Below are positions 1 to 7,925 of a stretch of 17,818 bases of DNA, in pieces. The stretch is from an uncultured Clostridia bacterium (lineage in GTDB: Bacteria; Bacillota_A; Clostridia; TANB77; CAG-508). The notes below the pieces were generated by a model that did not search any database, had not been told where the DNA came from, and saw only the letters and a program-made list of their open reading frames with translations. The first letter of the stretch is position 1, and each line of letters opens with the position of its first letter. The stretch is taken from positions 1 through 17,818 of the forward strand of contig CANQZZ010000020.1 in assembly GCA_947628465.1 (NCBI GenBank), written 5' to 3'. Made by a program: the position numbers and the translations under genes.

Positions 1-12
1 CACGCACTTCAA

Positions 13-51
13 AAATGGCAGAAGTCTTGAATATCAAGCTTTCTGCCATTT
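13..51 (-). terminator. Hairpin, possible terminator
   Basis: An inverted repeat has 11-nt arms (AAATGGCAGAA and TTCTGCCATTT) and an inner 5-bp stem (CTTGA/TCAAG) separated by a 2x2 mismatch, with a 3-nt loop. On the minus strand the stem runs into a short T tract, as expected of an intrinsic terminator. It lies beyond a clearer terminator, so it may belong to a gene outside the window. No gene is visible between 52 and 154, which is simply AT-rich. Confidence 0.45.
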
Positions 52-154
52 AACTGTCAAATTTAGGATTATACTATATTTAATTTACAAAATCAAGATT
101 TTTTTGAAAATCAATATACTAATTTTTTCCATTTTTTGGTTTTTCTTTTCATCA

Positions 155-193
155 CAAAAAAATACTAGAGTTACTCATGCCCTAGTATTTTTT
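155..193 (-). terminator. Intrinsic terminator after the pilin-like gene
   Basis: On the minus strand, just after the stop codon, an 11-bp perfect stem (AAAAATACTAG/CTAGTATTTTT) with a 13-nt loop is followed by more T residues. It closes the surface-protein operon. Confidence 0.8.
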
Positions 194-203
194 ATGATTT
201 TTA

Positions 204-1923
204 TTATTGTTGTACGTCTGATACCTCGTATTTGCTTACCCAGTATCCTGAAAGCTCTCTGTCTTCTCCCCATTTAAATGATTCTGGAATTTTATATCCT
301 TCTGTTGGTGTGATTTTCGAGGTGTCTATAAAGTTTATTAATACTATTTCAGTTAATACCTTATCTCCTTCTATATAATCAGGTTCTTTAGAAGAATCTA
401 TTATTTTATATTCATATCTTGGTATCCATACCCAATATGCCACATTTTTATTTGTTGCTTTTGTTATATCTGTTTTTTCTTCATCTGTTAATTCTTCACT
501 TGCTGTTACTATATTTGCCCATACCCTATTTTGATAATTATACCATCCTGTTGGAGTATTTGTTGGTTCTCCATTTTCGCCAACTTGTATTTTGTCTCCT
601 ATTCTTTCATTGTTTCCACTGTCATCATACGTTACATAGTATGCATAAGTATTTTCATCTTTAAATCCACTTAAATCTGGAGCTGATGTTGGAATTGAAT
701 TTGGTTTCATTGCTTCTTCTACATCTACTGCATATACTTTTCTTGTCATAGAAGTTCCTTTACTATTCTCTATTTTTATTTCATACATTCTACCTTGCTC
801 TAAGCCTTCAAATGTATATTCACCTGTTCCTGTATATTTTAAATCTCCATCTAGATAATATTTATATTCTCCTCCGCTCGCAATTTACATTCTTTATATT
901 AAATACTTTTATTGAACCGTTAGCTGTTTTTTCTATATTAAACGAAATTGATGCTCCTTCTGAAACTTCATATTTACTTACCCAATATCCTGCTATTGGT
1001 TTTTCATCCCATGTAAATGATTCTGGTAATTTATATCCTTCACTCTTTAATTGCTCTAATGTTGTTTGTTTTATTTCTCCATTTTCCGTTTTTTCTTTAC
1101 ATATATCATCTTTACTTAAAAATTTTACATCTATATTTCCATATTGGGTTACTTCATTGTCTGGTGAAGCATCAGTTAAATCTTCAGTTGTATAATATGT
1201 TATTTTATATGCATATCTTGGTATCCATACCCAGTATGCTGTATTTTCACCATTTATTGTTACTACATTTGCCCATATTTTACTTTCATAATCATACCAT
1301 ACTTCTCCTTCTGGGATTTTTCCTATAATCTTTTCACCTATTGTTTCATTTTTTCCTTCTTTATCATAAGTTACAAAGTATGTATGTGTTTTACTAAATC
1401 CTGTTAAATCTGGTGTATTTACAAATATTTTTCCTGCTTCTTCATAACTTCCATCTGATACTGGAATTGTTCCTACTTCATAATCTTCATAATTGTCATA
1501 TCCTTTTACTTTTACTCCTATTTCAAAACACCATTTTACTTCCTCTTTTACACCACTATTGGTTGGATTTACTGGAACATAATATAACTCTCCTGCTTCT
1601 ACTGCAATTTTCTCTTCATATCCTTTCTTTACATCTGTTCCTAGAATTTCTTTTATTTCTACTTTTGGTTCCCTTTCTGTTGCTCCTGCATTGATATCTG
1701 ATACGCTTGTTGTGTCATTTATATAATCTCCTATTCTTTTTTCCATAGAATATGTATCTACTTGCTCTTTATATCCTGACATCATTGTTTTAAAACTTGC
1801 TTCTCGCGTTGCACCAAATAGTCCTCCGTTTATTGCTATTGTTACTGATACGCCTACTAATATCATCATAACTATTATTGTTATTATTAGAGCTATCAAA
1901 GTAATACCTTTATAATTTTTCAC
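204..1923 (-). CDS. Pilin-like surface protein with tandem YWVWIPRY domains (+1 shift at CGGA)
   Basis: Predicted 572 aa when a +1 shift at 873-876 is applied. The N-terminus (K5-G6-ITLIALI then a hydrophobic run to about residue 30) looks like a type IV pilin/pseudopilin prepilin signal, with cleavage expected after G6. The usual Glu at +5 is Ala11. Two related units follow: about 172-322 and 416-572, each running from DL(T/S)GF through a TYxVTYD motif and AYWVWIPRY to GYWVSKYEVS. A short beta-rich linker joins them. The shift falls in the linker (GAG CGG A); without it the protein stops four codons later and loses the second unit. The start is GTG at 1923 with AGGAGG 7-8 nt upstream. It lies 24 nt after the FGE-like gene, so the two are probably co-transcribed. 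Its exact role is unknown; surface display is inferred. Confidence 0.8.
873..876 (-). other. +1 frameshift site, GAG C GGA (pilin-like gene)
   Basis: Frame 0 reads GAG CGG AGG AGA ATA TAA. Skipping the C gives GAG GGA GGA GAA TAT and opens the 223-residue second half, which holds the second YWVWIPRY unit. The preceding codon GAG cannot plausibly re-pair on AGC, so simple P-site slippage is unlikely. Confidence 0.8.
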
Positions 1924-1947
1924 AGCTTGCCCTCCTTTTTATATTTT

Positions 1948-2656
1948 TTAAAGTCCGACACCACACACGAGCGCAGCACGAGTACTGTAGGAACTATCCC
2001 CACCACCTGCGCGGCTGCTGACCGTGAAATAGAACACTCCCTGGCCGCTACGGAAGTACATAGGCCACGACCAAGTAGCGTAACCATAGGAAGCACCTTT
2101 CCATTTTTTTGTTTCATAAGTTGCATCTCCTGGTTTATAGGCTGTTGCTAAATCCTCAGATTCATATACATCTTTATATTTATCTTCGGCATTGTATATG
2201 TATGTATTATAACTATTCTTTCTATCTAAACATCCTGCTACATATTCAGATTTTCCTCCTGCCATTTGCATAATTCCTGAATCATTTCCGAGTTGTTGAA
2301 TCAATAATATCCTTATAACCAACAGGACAATCCCCATATGCTGATGCTGCTAGCATTGCTGCTGTTCCATATTCTGTGTTTTTTATCATGTGTACGTCTA
2401 TTCCATTTGATTGTGTTGTTTCTTCAACTTTATCTCCATCTGTGCTTATAGTTACATTTAGCCCTAATGGACCAGTTGAGGTTTCCATTTGTCTACATAG
2501 TAGAAAAAAGTCAGATACTGTTTTATTCGTTAATGAATCTTTATCTGGTCTTGATTGTAAGTTTGCTTTGCTTATTGTTGGAAATATTATTGCCATTACT
2601 AATATTAACAATATAATACCTCCTATTTTGTAATTTGTTTTAATTTGTCTTTTCAT
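1948..2656 (-). CDS. Exported FGE/C-type-lectin-like protein, candidate DGR variable protein (+1 shift at CGGA)
   Basis: Predicted 235 aa with a +1 shift at 2287-2290. Residues 12-29 are hydrophobic after a basic N-terminus, and SKA at 29-31 suits signal peptidase cleavage. The rest matches, by eye, the formylglycine-generating-enzyme-like fold of clostridial surface proteins: KNTEYGTAAMLAASAYG, then STTGN-SGIMQMAGGKSEYVAG, then a terminal FRSGxGVFYF and TRAALV. STTGN exists only if the shift is made. The last 50 or so codons are GC-rich, full of NNC codons and poor in A, unlike the rest of the gene. This is the hallmark of a diversity-generating-retroelement variable region (see separate entry). 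ATG at 2656 follows AAAGGAGG. No reverse transcriptase or template repeat lies in the window. Confidence 0.78.
1950..2100 (-). other. Candidate DGR variable region (GC-rich island)
   Basis: A hand count gives 76 G/C among the 130 bases at 1951-2080 (about 58%), far above the surrounding AT-rich sequence. It covers the final ~50 codons of an FGE-like gene, with many NNC codons (TCC, TAC, TTC, AGC, CGC) and few adenines. In known DGRs the variable region occupies the 3' end of a C-type-lectin/FGE-fold gene and template adenines are randomised. That makes this a good candidate, but no template repeat, reverse transcriptase or Avd gene is visible here. Confidence 0.6.
2287..2290 (-). other. +1 frameshift site, ACT C GGA (FGE-like gene)
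   Basis: Frame 0 reads ACA ACT CGG AAA TGA and stops at once. Skipping the C gives ACA ACT GGA AAT GAT (TTGND), completing an STTGN motif that is common in this protein family. All C-terminal and variable-region codons depend on the shift. Confidence 0.85.
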
Positions 2657-2710
2657 TTCTTTTTTCCTCCTTTATTTATTTTTTGAAATTAAAAAACTAT
2701 TTTTTAAACA

Positions 2711-2748
2711 CAAAAAACAGACTCGATTTATATTATTAATCGGTCTGT
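2711..2748 (-). terminator. Leader terminator / attenuator hairpin
   Basis: On the minus strand, stem ACAGAC-CGATT pairs with AATCG-(A bulge)-GTCTGT around a 9-nt loop, followed by TTTTTTG. It lies between the promoter at 2821-2849 and the FGE-like gene and overlaps the last codons of a short ORF, so it could act as an attenuator or end a small RNA of roughly 100 nt. Confidence 0.7.
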
Positions 2749-2784
2749 TATATACATATTTAATAAATCACTTTCATTTTTCAT
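2728..2784 (-). CDS. 18-aa putative leader peptide
   Basis: ATG at 2784 encodes 18 residues (MKNESDLLNMYITDRLII) and ends at 2728 inside the terminator hairpin. AAGGAG lies about 11-12 nt upstream of the ATG. A promoter, short ORF and terminator ahead of a structural gene is the layout of a translated attenuator. The peptide has no run of one amino acid, so no controlling amino acid is evident. It may equally be a chance ORF in a small RNA. Confidence 0.4.
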   Translation of the reverse strand: MKNESDLLNMYITDRLII

Positions 2785-2820
2785 CTTATGTTTCTTTCTC
2801 CTTATATCTGTTTTTTTCTT

Positions 2821-2849
2821 ATTTTATACTTTTTAGTATTTTTTGTCAA
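2821..2849 (-). promoter_or_regulatory. Sigma-A type promoter for the surface-protein operon
   Basis: A perfect -35 TTGACA (2849-2844), 17-nt spacer and -10 TAAAAT (2826-2821) read on the minus strand. It sits just after the yitT stop and fires towards the leader ORF and the two surface genes. Confidence 0.8.
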
Positions 2850-2855
2850 CATTTT

Positions 2856-3729
2856 TTATCTATCTTCCTTAAATCCTTCTCCAAATACCTCCCTTGCATT
2901 TGATATTACTATAAATGCATTTTTATCAATTTGATTTATTATATTTCTTATTTCTCTTACTTCATTTCTTGATGCTACACACATAAGTACATTTTTATCT
3001 TCTCTTTTGTACATCCCTTTTCCATATAACGAAGTGCTTCCTCTTTTTACTTGTGTTCCAATTTCTTTTGATATTTCTTCATATTTTACAGATATTATAT
3101 ATACAATTTTTGCAAAATTGATTCCTTCGAAAAATATATCAAGCATTTTTCCCATAATAAATATTGTTATTGCAGAATAAAGTCCTACTTCTAATTCTTT
3201 AAAAAAGATTACATTTAGTCCTACTATTGTTGTATCTAATAGAACAAGCAGATTACTTATTCTAATATTTGGATTAAATGCTTTTGCAATTTGTGTAAGT
3301 AAGTCACTTCCACCTGTTGATGCACCTGCTTTTAGAATAATTGCTGTTCCTATTCCTGCAATTATTCCTCCGTAAATACAGCCTAAAAATCTATCATCTG
3401 TTAATGGTTTAAGATTGTCAAATATATTTAAAAATAGCGATAATAGTACTGTACCGGCTATTGCATTAATAAAAAAAGTTTTTCCATTTTTAAATAATGA
3501 TATTATAAATAAAGGTATGTTTAATAATAATACCATTGTTCCGAAGTGGTATATGGAATAAATAATATGTAATTGTAGCTATTCCTGAAAAGCCTCCTGC
3601 AGATAACTGATTTGGAAGCAAAAATAAACTTGTTGCAGCAGCAATAATTGCTGTGCCTACAATTAATTGTATAGCTTGTACTAATATATATCTTAATTTT
3701 ATTATTCGTCTTCCTGTTTTGAATCTCAT
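2856..3729 (-). CDS. YitT-family membrane protein (DUF161 + DUF2179), +1 shift at CGGA
   Basis: Predicted 290 aa with a +1 shift at 3540-3543. The N-terminal part has several hydrophobic segments of the YitT/DUF161 type (residues about 10-170: QLIVGTAIIAAATSLFLLP, then NIPLFIISLFKNGKTFF, GGIIAGIGTAIILKAGASTGGSDLL). The C-terminal ~80 residues match the soluble DUF2179 domain (GxQVKRGSTSLYGKGMY through VFGEGF). The shift restores HIPLGT followed by LLLNIPLF, matching the family's P-x-GT pattern. Family members are multipass membrane proteins of poorly defined function. An ATG at 3741 lies inside a terminator stem, so the ATG at 3729, just after that stem, is preferred. No good ribosome binding site is seen for either. 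Confidence 0.83.
3540..3543 (-). other. +1 frameshift site, CTT C GGA (yitT-like gene)
   Basis: Frame 0 reads CCA CTT CGG AAC AAT GGT and soon stops. Skipping the C gives CCA CTT GGA ACA ATG, restoring the conserved P-x-GT turn between membrane segments and the remaining 228 residues. Confidence 0.88.
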
Positions 3730-3760
3730 AAAAACACCCATATTTATTATGGGTGTTTTT
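3730..3760 (-). terminator. Intrinsic terminator between radical SAM gene and yitT
   Basis: A perfect 13-bp inverted repeat (AAAAACACCCATA/TATGGGTGTTTTT) with a 5-nt loop follows the radical SAM stop by about 8 nt on the minus strand and ends in TTTTT. The yitT start codon abuts the T tract, so yitT depends on read-through or on a promoter inside the upstream gene. Confidence 0.8.
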
Positions 3761-3768
3761 GGAAATTT

Positions 3769-4836
3769 TTATTCATCTAAAAAATCTGCATAAGTTTTAA
3801 GAATTTTTATTTCAAATTTTCCTGGCTTTATTTCTTCTTTTTGTTTTATTTTTACATCTACATCATATAAATCTTTTAGCTTTTGTATGTTTTCTTTTTT
3901 ATGACCTATTACATTGTTTACATTTTCAGGATTTATTTGTATTTCTATTTCTTTTACTTTTACATTAAATTTTTTAATTTTTTCTAATATGGAATCGTAC
4001 CAAATACTGTCTTCTACTAATTGTCCAAAGGCTTCGTGATAAGGACCTGCTATAACCTCGCTTTTTTCATTTTTAGGATTGCATATTAAATCAGTAGTTT
4101 GAAGTCCCATCCTTATTACTGCAATTTTTTTTCTTGTAAAGAAATAGTATAATTCTTTGCATCTTTCAACTGCTTGGTCCACTGTAAGTGGTTCATATTC
4201 TCCTGATCTATACTCTTTTTCTAATTCTGTATTGCTTATTACTAGTACTGGATATAGCCTTACAATTTTAGGTTTTAATTTTGCTAAATCTCTTGCAGTA
4301 TTTAATTCATCAAGTTTTGTACTTTCAGGAAGTCCAATCATCATTTGATGTCCAAGTTCAAATCTATATCTTCTAATTAATTTTGATGCTCTTTTTACAT
4401 CTTCAAAAGTATGTCCTCTTTTGCATTTTTTTAATATGTAATCATTTGTAGATTGTACTCCTAATTCTATTGTTTTTACACCATATTTTTTAAGAAGTTT
4501 TAATCTATCTTTATCTATGTAATCTGGTCTTGTAGATACTCTTATTGAATCAATTTTTTTATTCTTTACATATTCATATGCAGCCTTTAATAATTCTTCC
4601 TGTTTTTCTTTTTCAATTCCTGTAAAACTTCCTCCAAAAAATGCTACTTCCTTATAACTATCTTCCTCTTTAAAACTTTTTAAATATTCTTCTATTGTAT
4701 TTTTTACATCTTTTTTAGTAACCTTTTTAGTTTGTCCACTTATACTTTTTTGATTGCAAAATGTACAATCATTAGGGCATCCTAAGTGTGGTACAAATAT
4801 CGGTATTATATATTGTTGTTCTTTTTTTTCTTTCAT
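3769..4836 (-). CDS. Elp3-like radical SAM protein
   Basis: 355 aa. The N-terminus has the radical SAM cluster motif C20-x3-C24-x2-C27 within HLGCPNDCTFCNQ, followed by AFFGGSFTG and VSTRPDYID, typical of the Elp3-like branch. It resembles the radical SAM half of Elp3 but lacks a C-terminal acetyltransferase domain; the last ~80 residues contain INPENVNNVIGHKKENIQKL, suggestive of a KH-like nucleic-acid-binding segment. A role in tRNA modification is possible but inferred only. ATG at 4836 overlaps the rnc stop by 4 nt (ATGA), and its SD AGGAGG lies inside rnc, so translation is probably coupled. No CGG codon and no frameshift. Confidence 0.8.
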   Translation of the reverse strand: MKEKKEQQYIIPIFVPHLGCPNDCTFCNQKSISGQTKKVTKKDVKNTIEEYLKSFKEEDSYKEVAFFGGSFTGIEKEKQEELLKAAYEYVKNKKIDSIRVSTRPDYIDKDRLKLLKKYGVKTIELGVQSTNDYILKKCKRGHTFEDVKRASKLIRRYRFELGHQMMIGLPESTKLDELNTARDLAKLKPKIVRLYPVLVISNTELEKEYRSGEYEPLTVDQAVERCKELYYFFTRKKIAVIRMGLQTTDLICNPKNEKSEVIAGPYHEAFGQLVEDSIWYDSILEKIKKFNVKVKEIEIQINPENVNNVIGHKKENIQKLKDLYDVDVKIKQKEEIKPGKFEIKILKTYADFLDE

Positions 4837-5508
4837 TTATTTCCTCCTAGAGCCTTTTTTGCCGCTTCCATTTCTGCATGTTTTTTTGTTTTTCCTTCTC
4901 CCACAGCTAAGCTTTTTCCATTACACTTAACTTCCACTACAAAGGTTTTATTGTGATCTGGTCCTTTTGAATCTATTAAAATATATTCTATTTTCACATT
5001 TCCGTTTTTTTGAAGTTTTTCTTGTAATACTGTTTTATAATCCTTTTGTCCTACATGCTTACTTGCAATTTCTATATACTCACTTAAATTTTCTAAGATG
5101 AATTTTTTTGCTTCATCTAAATTTGAATCTTGATAAATTGCTGCAATAACTGCTTCTACGCTATCTGCAAGTATTGCAGGTTTTTTATTTCCGATTGCAT
5201 TTTATTTCGCTTTTCCCTAAGTATAGAAAATCACTAAAATTATGCTTTATGGCTATTTTATATAAACTTTCTTCGCAAACAACAGTTGCTCTAACTTTAG
5301 TCATTTCCCCTTCTTTTAGATTTGTATAATTATTATATAGATACTTACTTACAACAAATTCTAATATTGCGTCACCTAAAAATTCTAATTTTTCGTTGCT
5401 TTCTATGCTTTTTTCATTTGCATAAGATGTATGTGTTAGTGCAGTTTTTAATAAACTTTTTTCTTTAAAACTATATCCTATATTTTTTTGAAATTCTTCT
5501 AAGTCCAT
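4833..5508 (-). CDS. rnc: Ribonuclease III (+1 shift at CGGA)
   Basis: Predicted 224 aa with a +1 shift at 5190-5193, the usual RNase III length. The signature NEKLEFLGDAIL is at about residues 38-49. After the shift comes NKKPAILADSVEAVIAAIY with the second acidic catalytic cluster, then a full dsRNA-binding domain (QKDYKTVLQEKLQ to KKHAEMEAAKKALG). The enzyme cleaves double-stranded RNA in rRNA maturation and mRNA turnover. Without the shift the protein ends two codons on, losing the second catalytic acid and the dsRBD, so it would be dead. ATG at 5508 has AGAGGTG upstream. It overlaps the next gene by 4 nt and follows murG by 60 nt, an unusual neighbour for a dcw cluster. Confidence 0.9.
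5190..5193 (-). other. +1 frameshift site, AAT C GGA (rnc)
   Basis: Frame 0 reads TGC AAT CGG AAA TAA. Skipping the C gives AAT GGA AAT AAA AAA CCT GCA, i.e. NGNKKPAILAD, aligning with the family's G-x-NKPSILAD region. The preceding AAT would need a U-U mismatch to re-pair on ATC, arguing against a prfB-type slip. Confidence 0.88.
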
Positions 5509-5568
5509 TTTTCACCTCTTTTTTTACAAAAAATCTATTTACTTTTTTTTAATATGTATTCTGTGTTT

Positions 5569-6684
5569 TTATTTTACTAACTTTTTTATTTCTTCATATA
5601 TTTTTTCTTCAACATTTTCTATTGCAACTTTGTTTGCACATTTTCCCATTTCTAATAATTTATTTTTATCTTTTAACATTTCATTTAATGTTTGTGACAA
5701 TGTTTTTTCGTTTAAGTCTTTATCAAGTATAAGTTTTGCTGCACCTGCATTTACTAAAACTCTTGCATTATATTCTTGATGATTTTCTGTTGCAAATGGG
5801 AATGGCACAAAAATTGCAGGTTTTCCTGTAATGGCTATTTCATTTATTGTCATTGCACCGCTTCTAGAAATAATAATGTCTGCTAAATTCATCATTTCTT
5901 CCATATTGTATATATATGGTAATATTTTAACATTTTTTATTTTATTTATATCTATTTTTAACTCACTTAAGTTGTTTTTAATTACTTCATATTGCTTTGG
6001 TCCAGATGCCCATATTATTTGATAGTTAGTATTTGTTTTGTTTTTTATAATATCTATTAAGCAAGCATTTATTGATTTTGCTCCTTGACTTCCTCCAAAT
6101 ACAAGTACAATTGGCAAGCTTTTATCTAAATTAAGCTCTTTTATTATTCTTTCCTTTTGAGTGTTTGATAATTCTATTTTCTTTATTTTTGTAGGCGTTC
6201 CTGTTACCACTATTTTTTTTGCATTAGGAAGTCTTTTTTTTGCATCTTCAAAACCTAATAATACGGTATCTACTTTTTTTGATAATAATTTTACAGCCAC
6301 TCCTGGGAAAGCATTGCTTTCATGCATGATTGTTGGAATTTTATATTTTTTTGCTGCCATAAGTACTGGTCCACATATAAATCCACCTGTTCCTATAACT
6401 ATATCAGGTTTAAATTCTTTTACTATTTTTTTTGCTTGACCTAATCCTCTTAATGTTTTAAACATGTTTTTTATATTGTCAAAACTTAATTTTCTATTTA
6501 TTCCATAGGCTTCAATTGTTTTTAATTCAAATCCGGCTCTTGGAACCAAATCATTTTCTAGTCCTCTTGTTGTGCCTATAAACATTATTCTTGCATTTCT
6601 ATTTTCCTTTTTTATTTTATTTGCTATTGCTATTCCTGGATTAATGTGTCCACCAGTTTGTGCTGCTGCAATTATTACTTTCAT
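5569..6684 (-). CDS. murG: UDP-GlcNAc:lipid I GlcNAc transferase MurG
   Basis: 371 aa, full length. It adds GlcNAc to lipid I to form lipid II at the inner face of the membrane. Seen: TGGHINPGIAIA near the N-terminus, HESNAFPGVAVK (about 122-133), VFGGSQGAKSIN (about 195-206), and the donor-binding SRSGAMTINEIAITGKPAIF then PFATENHQEYNAR. ATG at 6684 has a strong AGGAGG 7-8 nt upstream. It is the last clear dcw gene and is separated from ftsW by 60 nt holding a weak hairpin. No in-frame CGG. Confidence 0.95.
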   Translation of the reverse strand: MKVIIAAAQTGGHINPGIAIANKIKKENRNARIMFIGTTRGLENDLVPRAGFELKTIEAYGINRKLSFDNIKNMFKTLRGLGQAKKIVKEFKPDIVIGTGGFICGPVLMAAKKYKIPTIMHESNAFPGVAVKLLSKKVDTVLLGFEDAKKRLPNAKKIVVTGTPTKIKKIELSNTQKERIIKELNLDKSLPIVLVFGGSQGAKSINACLIDIIKNKTNTNYQIIWASGPKQYEVIKNNLSELKIDINKIKNVKILPYIYNMEEMMNLADIIISRSGAMTINEIAITGKPAIFVPFPFATENHQEYNARVLVNAGAAKLILDKDLNEKTLSQTLNEMLKDKNKLLEMGKCANKVAIENVEEKIYEEIKKLVK

Positions 6685-6712
6685 TTAATTTATCCTCCTG
6701 CAAATTTAAACA

Positions 6713-6735
6713 AAATGGGTCTTTTGCCCCCATTT
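6713..6735 (-). terminator. Weak hairpin between ftsW and murG
   Basis: AAATGGG and CCCATTT form a 7-bp stem with a 9-nt loop 9 nt after the ftsW stop; only a short T-rich tail follows. It may be a weak terminator or processing site that sets the murG level. Confidence 0.4.
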
Positions 6736-6744
6736 GCTTAATTT

Positions 6745-7912
6745 CTATATTTTTTGGCTTTGCCTTGAAATATTTAGCAATATTCCTACTGCGCAAAGTA
6801 GAATTATTAGAGATGTTCCTCCATAACTAAAGAATGGAAGTGGCATTCCTGTTACTGGAATTGATGATGTAACAACTGCTATATTTATTATTGCTTGGAT
6901 TCCTACCAAAGTTGTAATACCTGTTGCTAAGAGACTTCCAAACATATCCGGAGCTTTCATTGCTATTACTATTCCTCTCCAAATAAATATTGCAAATAAT
7001 AATATAACAAATACGCATCCTACAAATCCTAATTCTTCTGCAAGTACGGCAAATATAAAGTCATTGTGAGGCTCAGATATATATAAATATTTTTGTTTGC
7101 TGTCTCCGAAGTCCTACTCCAAATACTCCACCTGACCCAATTGCATACAAGCTTTGTATTATTTGCCATCCACTACCTTGAGCATCTGACCATGGATTTA
7201 AAAATGATGTTAATCTTTTTAATCTGTATGCACCGACATCATAAAATTTAGCAAGTGCGTATAATGCTACCCCTCCTACTCCTCCTCCTATTACTCCTAG
7301 AGTTAGAAAGTGTGATATTTTGCATCCTGCTACTATCATCATTATTAATACAACAGCTATTATAACTATAGATGCACTTAAGTGTGATTGTACTAATAAT
7401 AATGTTCCTACAACTGGTAATAAAAATAAAATAATTGGCAGAAAAAATCCTTTCCATGCACGTTTTAAATTATTTCTATTTTCTGTAAGGTATCCTGCAA
7501 AGAATATTATTATTCCTATTTTAGTAAACTCAGATGGTTGAAGTGAAGAAATTATAGGAAATTTAATCCATCTTCTTGCACCATTTACTGACCTTCCAAG
7601 TCCTGGAACTAGAACTAGCCATAATATTAAAAATGATATCCAAAATACTGCCATATAAAATTTTCTATTTGAATATACTTTATAGTCTATTTTAGATAAT
7701 ACAATCATTGCAGCTATACCAGCTATAGCGCATAATAATTGTTTAAATACATATGTATAACTACTTCCTGTTGTTGCAAGGGATGATGGTGAGCTTGCAG
7801 ATAGCACCATAATTATACCTAATGCTAGTAATAGTAATACTGTTATAAACAATATAAAATCAAATGGTTTATATGCTTTTTTTTCTTTCGAAACTTGCTT
7901 TTTTCTAGCCAT
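6745..7912 (-). CDS. ftsW: Peptidoglycan polymerase FtsW/SpoVE (SEDS), +1 shift at CGGA
   Basis: Predicted 388 aa with a +1 shift at 7105-7108. A multipass SEDS-family protein: VLSASSPSSLATTGSSYTYVFKQ near the first membrane helices, RSVNGARRWI, QPSEFTKIG (about 140), NPWSDAQGSGWQIIQSLYAIGSGG (about 237-260), then [33 protein letters not shown] only after the shift. The catalytic-domain C-terminal helices (PFFSYGGTS) follow. It polymerises lipid II at the septum with the class B PBP encoded upstream. A TTG at 7936 is possible, but ATG at 7912 with AAGGGAAGG upstream is preferred. The mraY stop lies 13 nt away. Unshifted, the product stops before the essential EPHNDFIF segment. Confidence 0.92.
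7105..7108 (-). other. +1 frameshift site, CTT C GGA (ftsW)
   Basis: Frame 0 reads GTA GGA CTT CGG AGA CAG and stops 12 codons after the CGG. Skipping the C gives GTA GGA CTT GGA GAC AGC AAA CAA AAA TAT, i.e. [10 protein letters not shown], matching the SEDS consensus GLG-x-S-x-QK residue by residue. This is the site where the Gly assignment is clearest. Confidence 0.92.
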
Positions 7913-7925
7913 ATCATCCTTCCCT

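Noticed and set aside
1017..1694. Plus-strand ORFs rich in Leu, Phe and His
   Set aside because: They are antisense shadows of the minus-strand surface gene with no ribosome binding sites or recognisable motifs. The same applies to the other plus-strand ORFs.
7105..7108. prfB-like programmed frameshift with upstream Shine-Dalgarno
   Set aside because: AGGA-like bases lie just upstream in ftsW and pbp site 1, but pbp site 2 and the yitT, rnc and FGE-like sites have no such element, and no stop codon follows immediately in most.
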